In this document: piece by piece, positions 4,887 through 5,500 of the stretch
How the letters are laid out: each line of letters begins with the position of its first letter
How positions within the stretch are numbered: the stretch's first letter is position 1
DNA from: Bacteroidia bacterium
Lineage (GTDB): Bacteria > Bacteroidota > Bacteroidia > NS11-12g > UBA9320
NCBI GenBank assembly: GCA_013042025.1
Contig: JABDQY010000246.1
Location: forward strand, 1-5,500
Direction: 5' to 3'
Length of the DNA: 5,500 nucleotides
Position numbers and translations under genes: made by a program
Notes under the pieces: generated by a model
Database searches by the model: none
What the model saw: only the letters and a program-made list of their open reading frames with translations
What the model was told of the DNA's origin: nothing

Positions 4887-5500
4887 CTATACTCTTTTGA
4901 TGTGGGCACCAATAGCATTTAGACGTTTTTCAATGTTTTGGTAACCACGGTCTATTTGTTCGATATTGTGAATGGTGCTTGTACCTTCTGCAGATAGAGC
5001 TGCAATAAGCAATGAAACACCCGCCCTAATATCCGGCGATGTCATTGTTATTCCTTTAAGAGGAACACGTCTGTCTAGTCCCATTACTGTAGCACGATGT
5101 GGATCACATAATATTATTTGAGCTCCCATGTCTATCAGATTATCTACAAAGAACAAACGGCTTTCAAACATCTTTTGGTGTATAAGCACATTTCCTTTTG
5201 CTTGAGTACACATTACCAATATTACACTTAACAAGTCTGGAGATAATCCAGGCCACGGAGCATCTGCAATACTCATCATACTACCATCAATGAAATTATC
5301 AATTTCATAATGTCTGTTTTCAGGAATAATGATATCATCATCTTTGATAACAAATTGAACTCCTAGTTTCTTAAATACTTTTGGGATTAAGCCCAATTGA
5401 TCAACTCGGCAATTTTCAATGGTGATTTCAGATTGCGTAAGTGCAGCAAGACTAATAAAACTTCCAATTTCAATCATATCTGGGAGGATAGTGTGTGTGC
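4887..5500 (-). CDS. murA: UDP-N-acetylglucosamine 1-carboxyvinyltransferase (MurA), C-terminal part, cut by right window edge
   Basis: MurA transfers enolpyruvate from PEP to UDP-GlcNAc in the cytoplasm, the first committed step of peptidoglycan synthesis and the target of fosfomycin. The open frame runs to the window edge, giving 203 residues of a protein usually near 420-440. The in-frame ATG at 5477 is internal, because THTILPDMIEIGSF matches the conserved PDRIETGTF region across it. Visible landmarks are PWPGLSPDLLS, whose Asp is at the place of the catalytic Asp305 of the E. coli enzyme; QKMFESRLFFVDNLIDMGA; SPDIRAG with the Arg371 equivalent; and IDRGYQNIEKRL with the Arg397 equivalent. 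The active-site Cys (or Asp) loop that decides fosfomycin sensitivity lies outside the window. It ends 2 bp before the TlpA-like gene. Confidence 0.97.
   Translation of the reverse strand, partial: THTILPDMIEIGSFISLAALTQSEITIENCRVDQLGLIPKVFKKLGVQFVIKDDDIIIPENRHYEIDNFIDGSMMSIADAPWPGLSPDLLSVILVMCTQAKGNVLIHQKMFESRLFFVDNLIDMGAQIILCDPHRATVMGLDRRVPLKGITMTSPDIRAGVSLLIAALSAEGTSTIHNIEQIDRGYQNIEKRLNAIGAHIKRV

Noticed and set aside
1..5500. Mobile element, CRISPR array, tRNA or rRNA gene, or defence island
   Set aside because: No transposase, recombinase, repeat-spacer pattern, tRNA-like fold or abrupt change in composition was seen; nearly all the sequence is accounted for by recognisable genes.

Overview
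The window looks like ordinary chromosomal DNA from a member of the Bacteroidota, probably a marine Cytophagales- or Flavobacteriia-like organism. The evidence is AT-rich DNA, near absence of Shine-Dalgarno sequences (one exception, before dnaJ), a TAnnTTTG-type promoter element, a long-form (eukaryote-like) urocanase, a DUF5777-type outer-membrane protein, a MurA with the bacteroidotal PWPGLSPDLLS segment, and a DnaJ with a reduced zinc finger. The genus cannot be fixed from this window.

Layout. Positions 1-885 (+) hold the C-terminal 294 codons of urocanate hydratase (histidine degradation), cut by the left edge. It converges on a two-gene minus-strand operon: a small c-type-cytochrome-like lipoprotein (1966-2358) followed by a DUF5777 beta-barrel protein (992-1954). 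The convergent gap (886-991) holds a hairpin at 926-951 whose U-tract and G-U pairing show that it terminates the minus-strand operon. The 256-bp gap at 2359-2614 holds the likely control region of that operon: a TAGCTTTG element, an FNR-like TTGA-N6-TCAT box and a 28-bp AT-rich dyad. From 2615 to the right edge, four minus-strand genes follow in transcription order: murA (C-terminal part, cut by the right edge), a TlpA-like thioredoxin-fold protein, grpE and dnaJ. murA-tlpA (2 bp) and grpE-dnaJ (1 bp) are nearly fused. A 73-bp gap before grpE carries a perfect 7-3-7 inverted repeat.

How the genes work together. GrpE and DnaJ are the nucleotide-exchange factor and J-domain partner of DnaK, which is not in the window. 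MurA makes the first committed peptidoglycan precursor in the cytoplasm, and the TlpA-like protein probably does thiol-disulfide chemistry in the periplasm, so this is a housekeeping cluster rather than a single pathway. The lipoprotein and DUF5777 protein probably form an envelope redox or heme-linked pair of unknown role.

I found no mobile element, CRISPR array, RNA gene or defence system, and no clear sign of an undescribed system. The points most worth a second look are the DnaJ that keeps only one of two zinc centres, the putative FNR-like control of the cytochrome/DUF5777 operon, and the two unexplained dyads.
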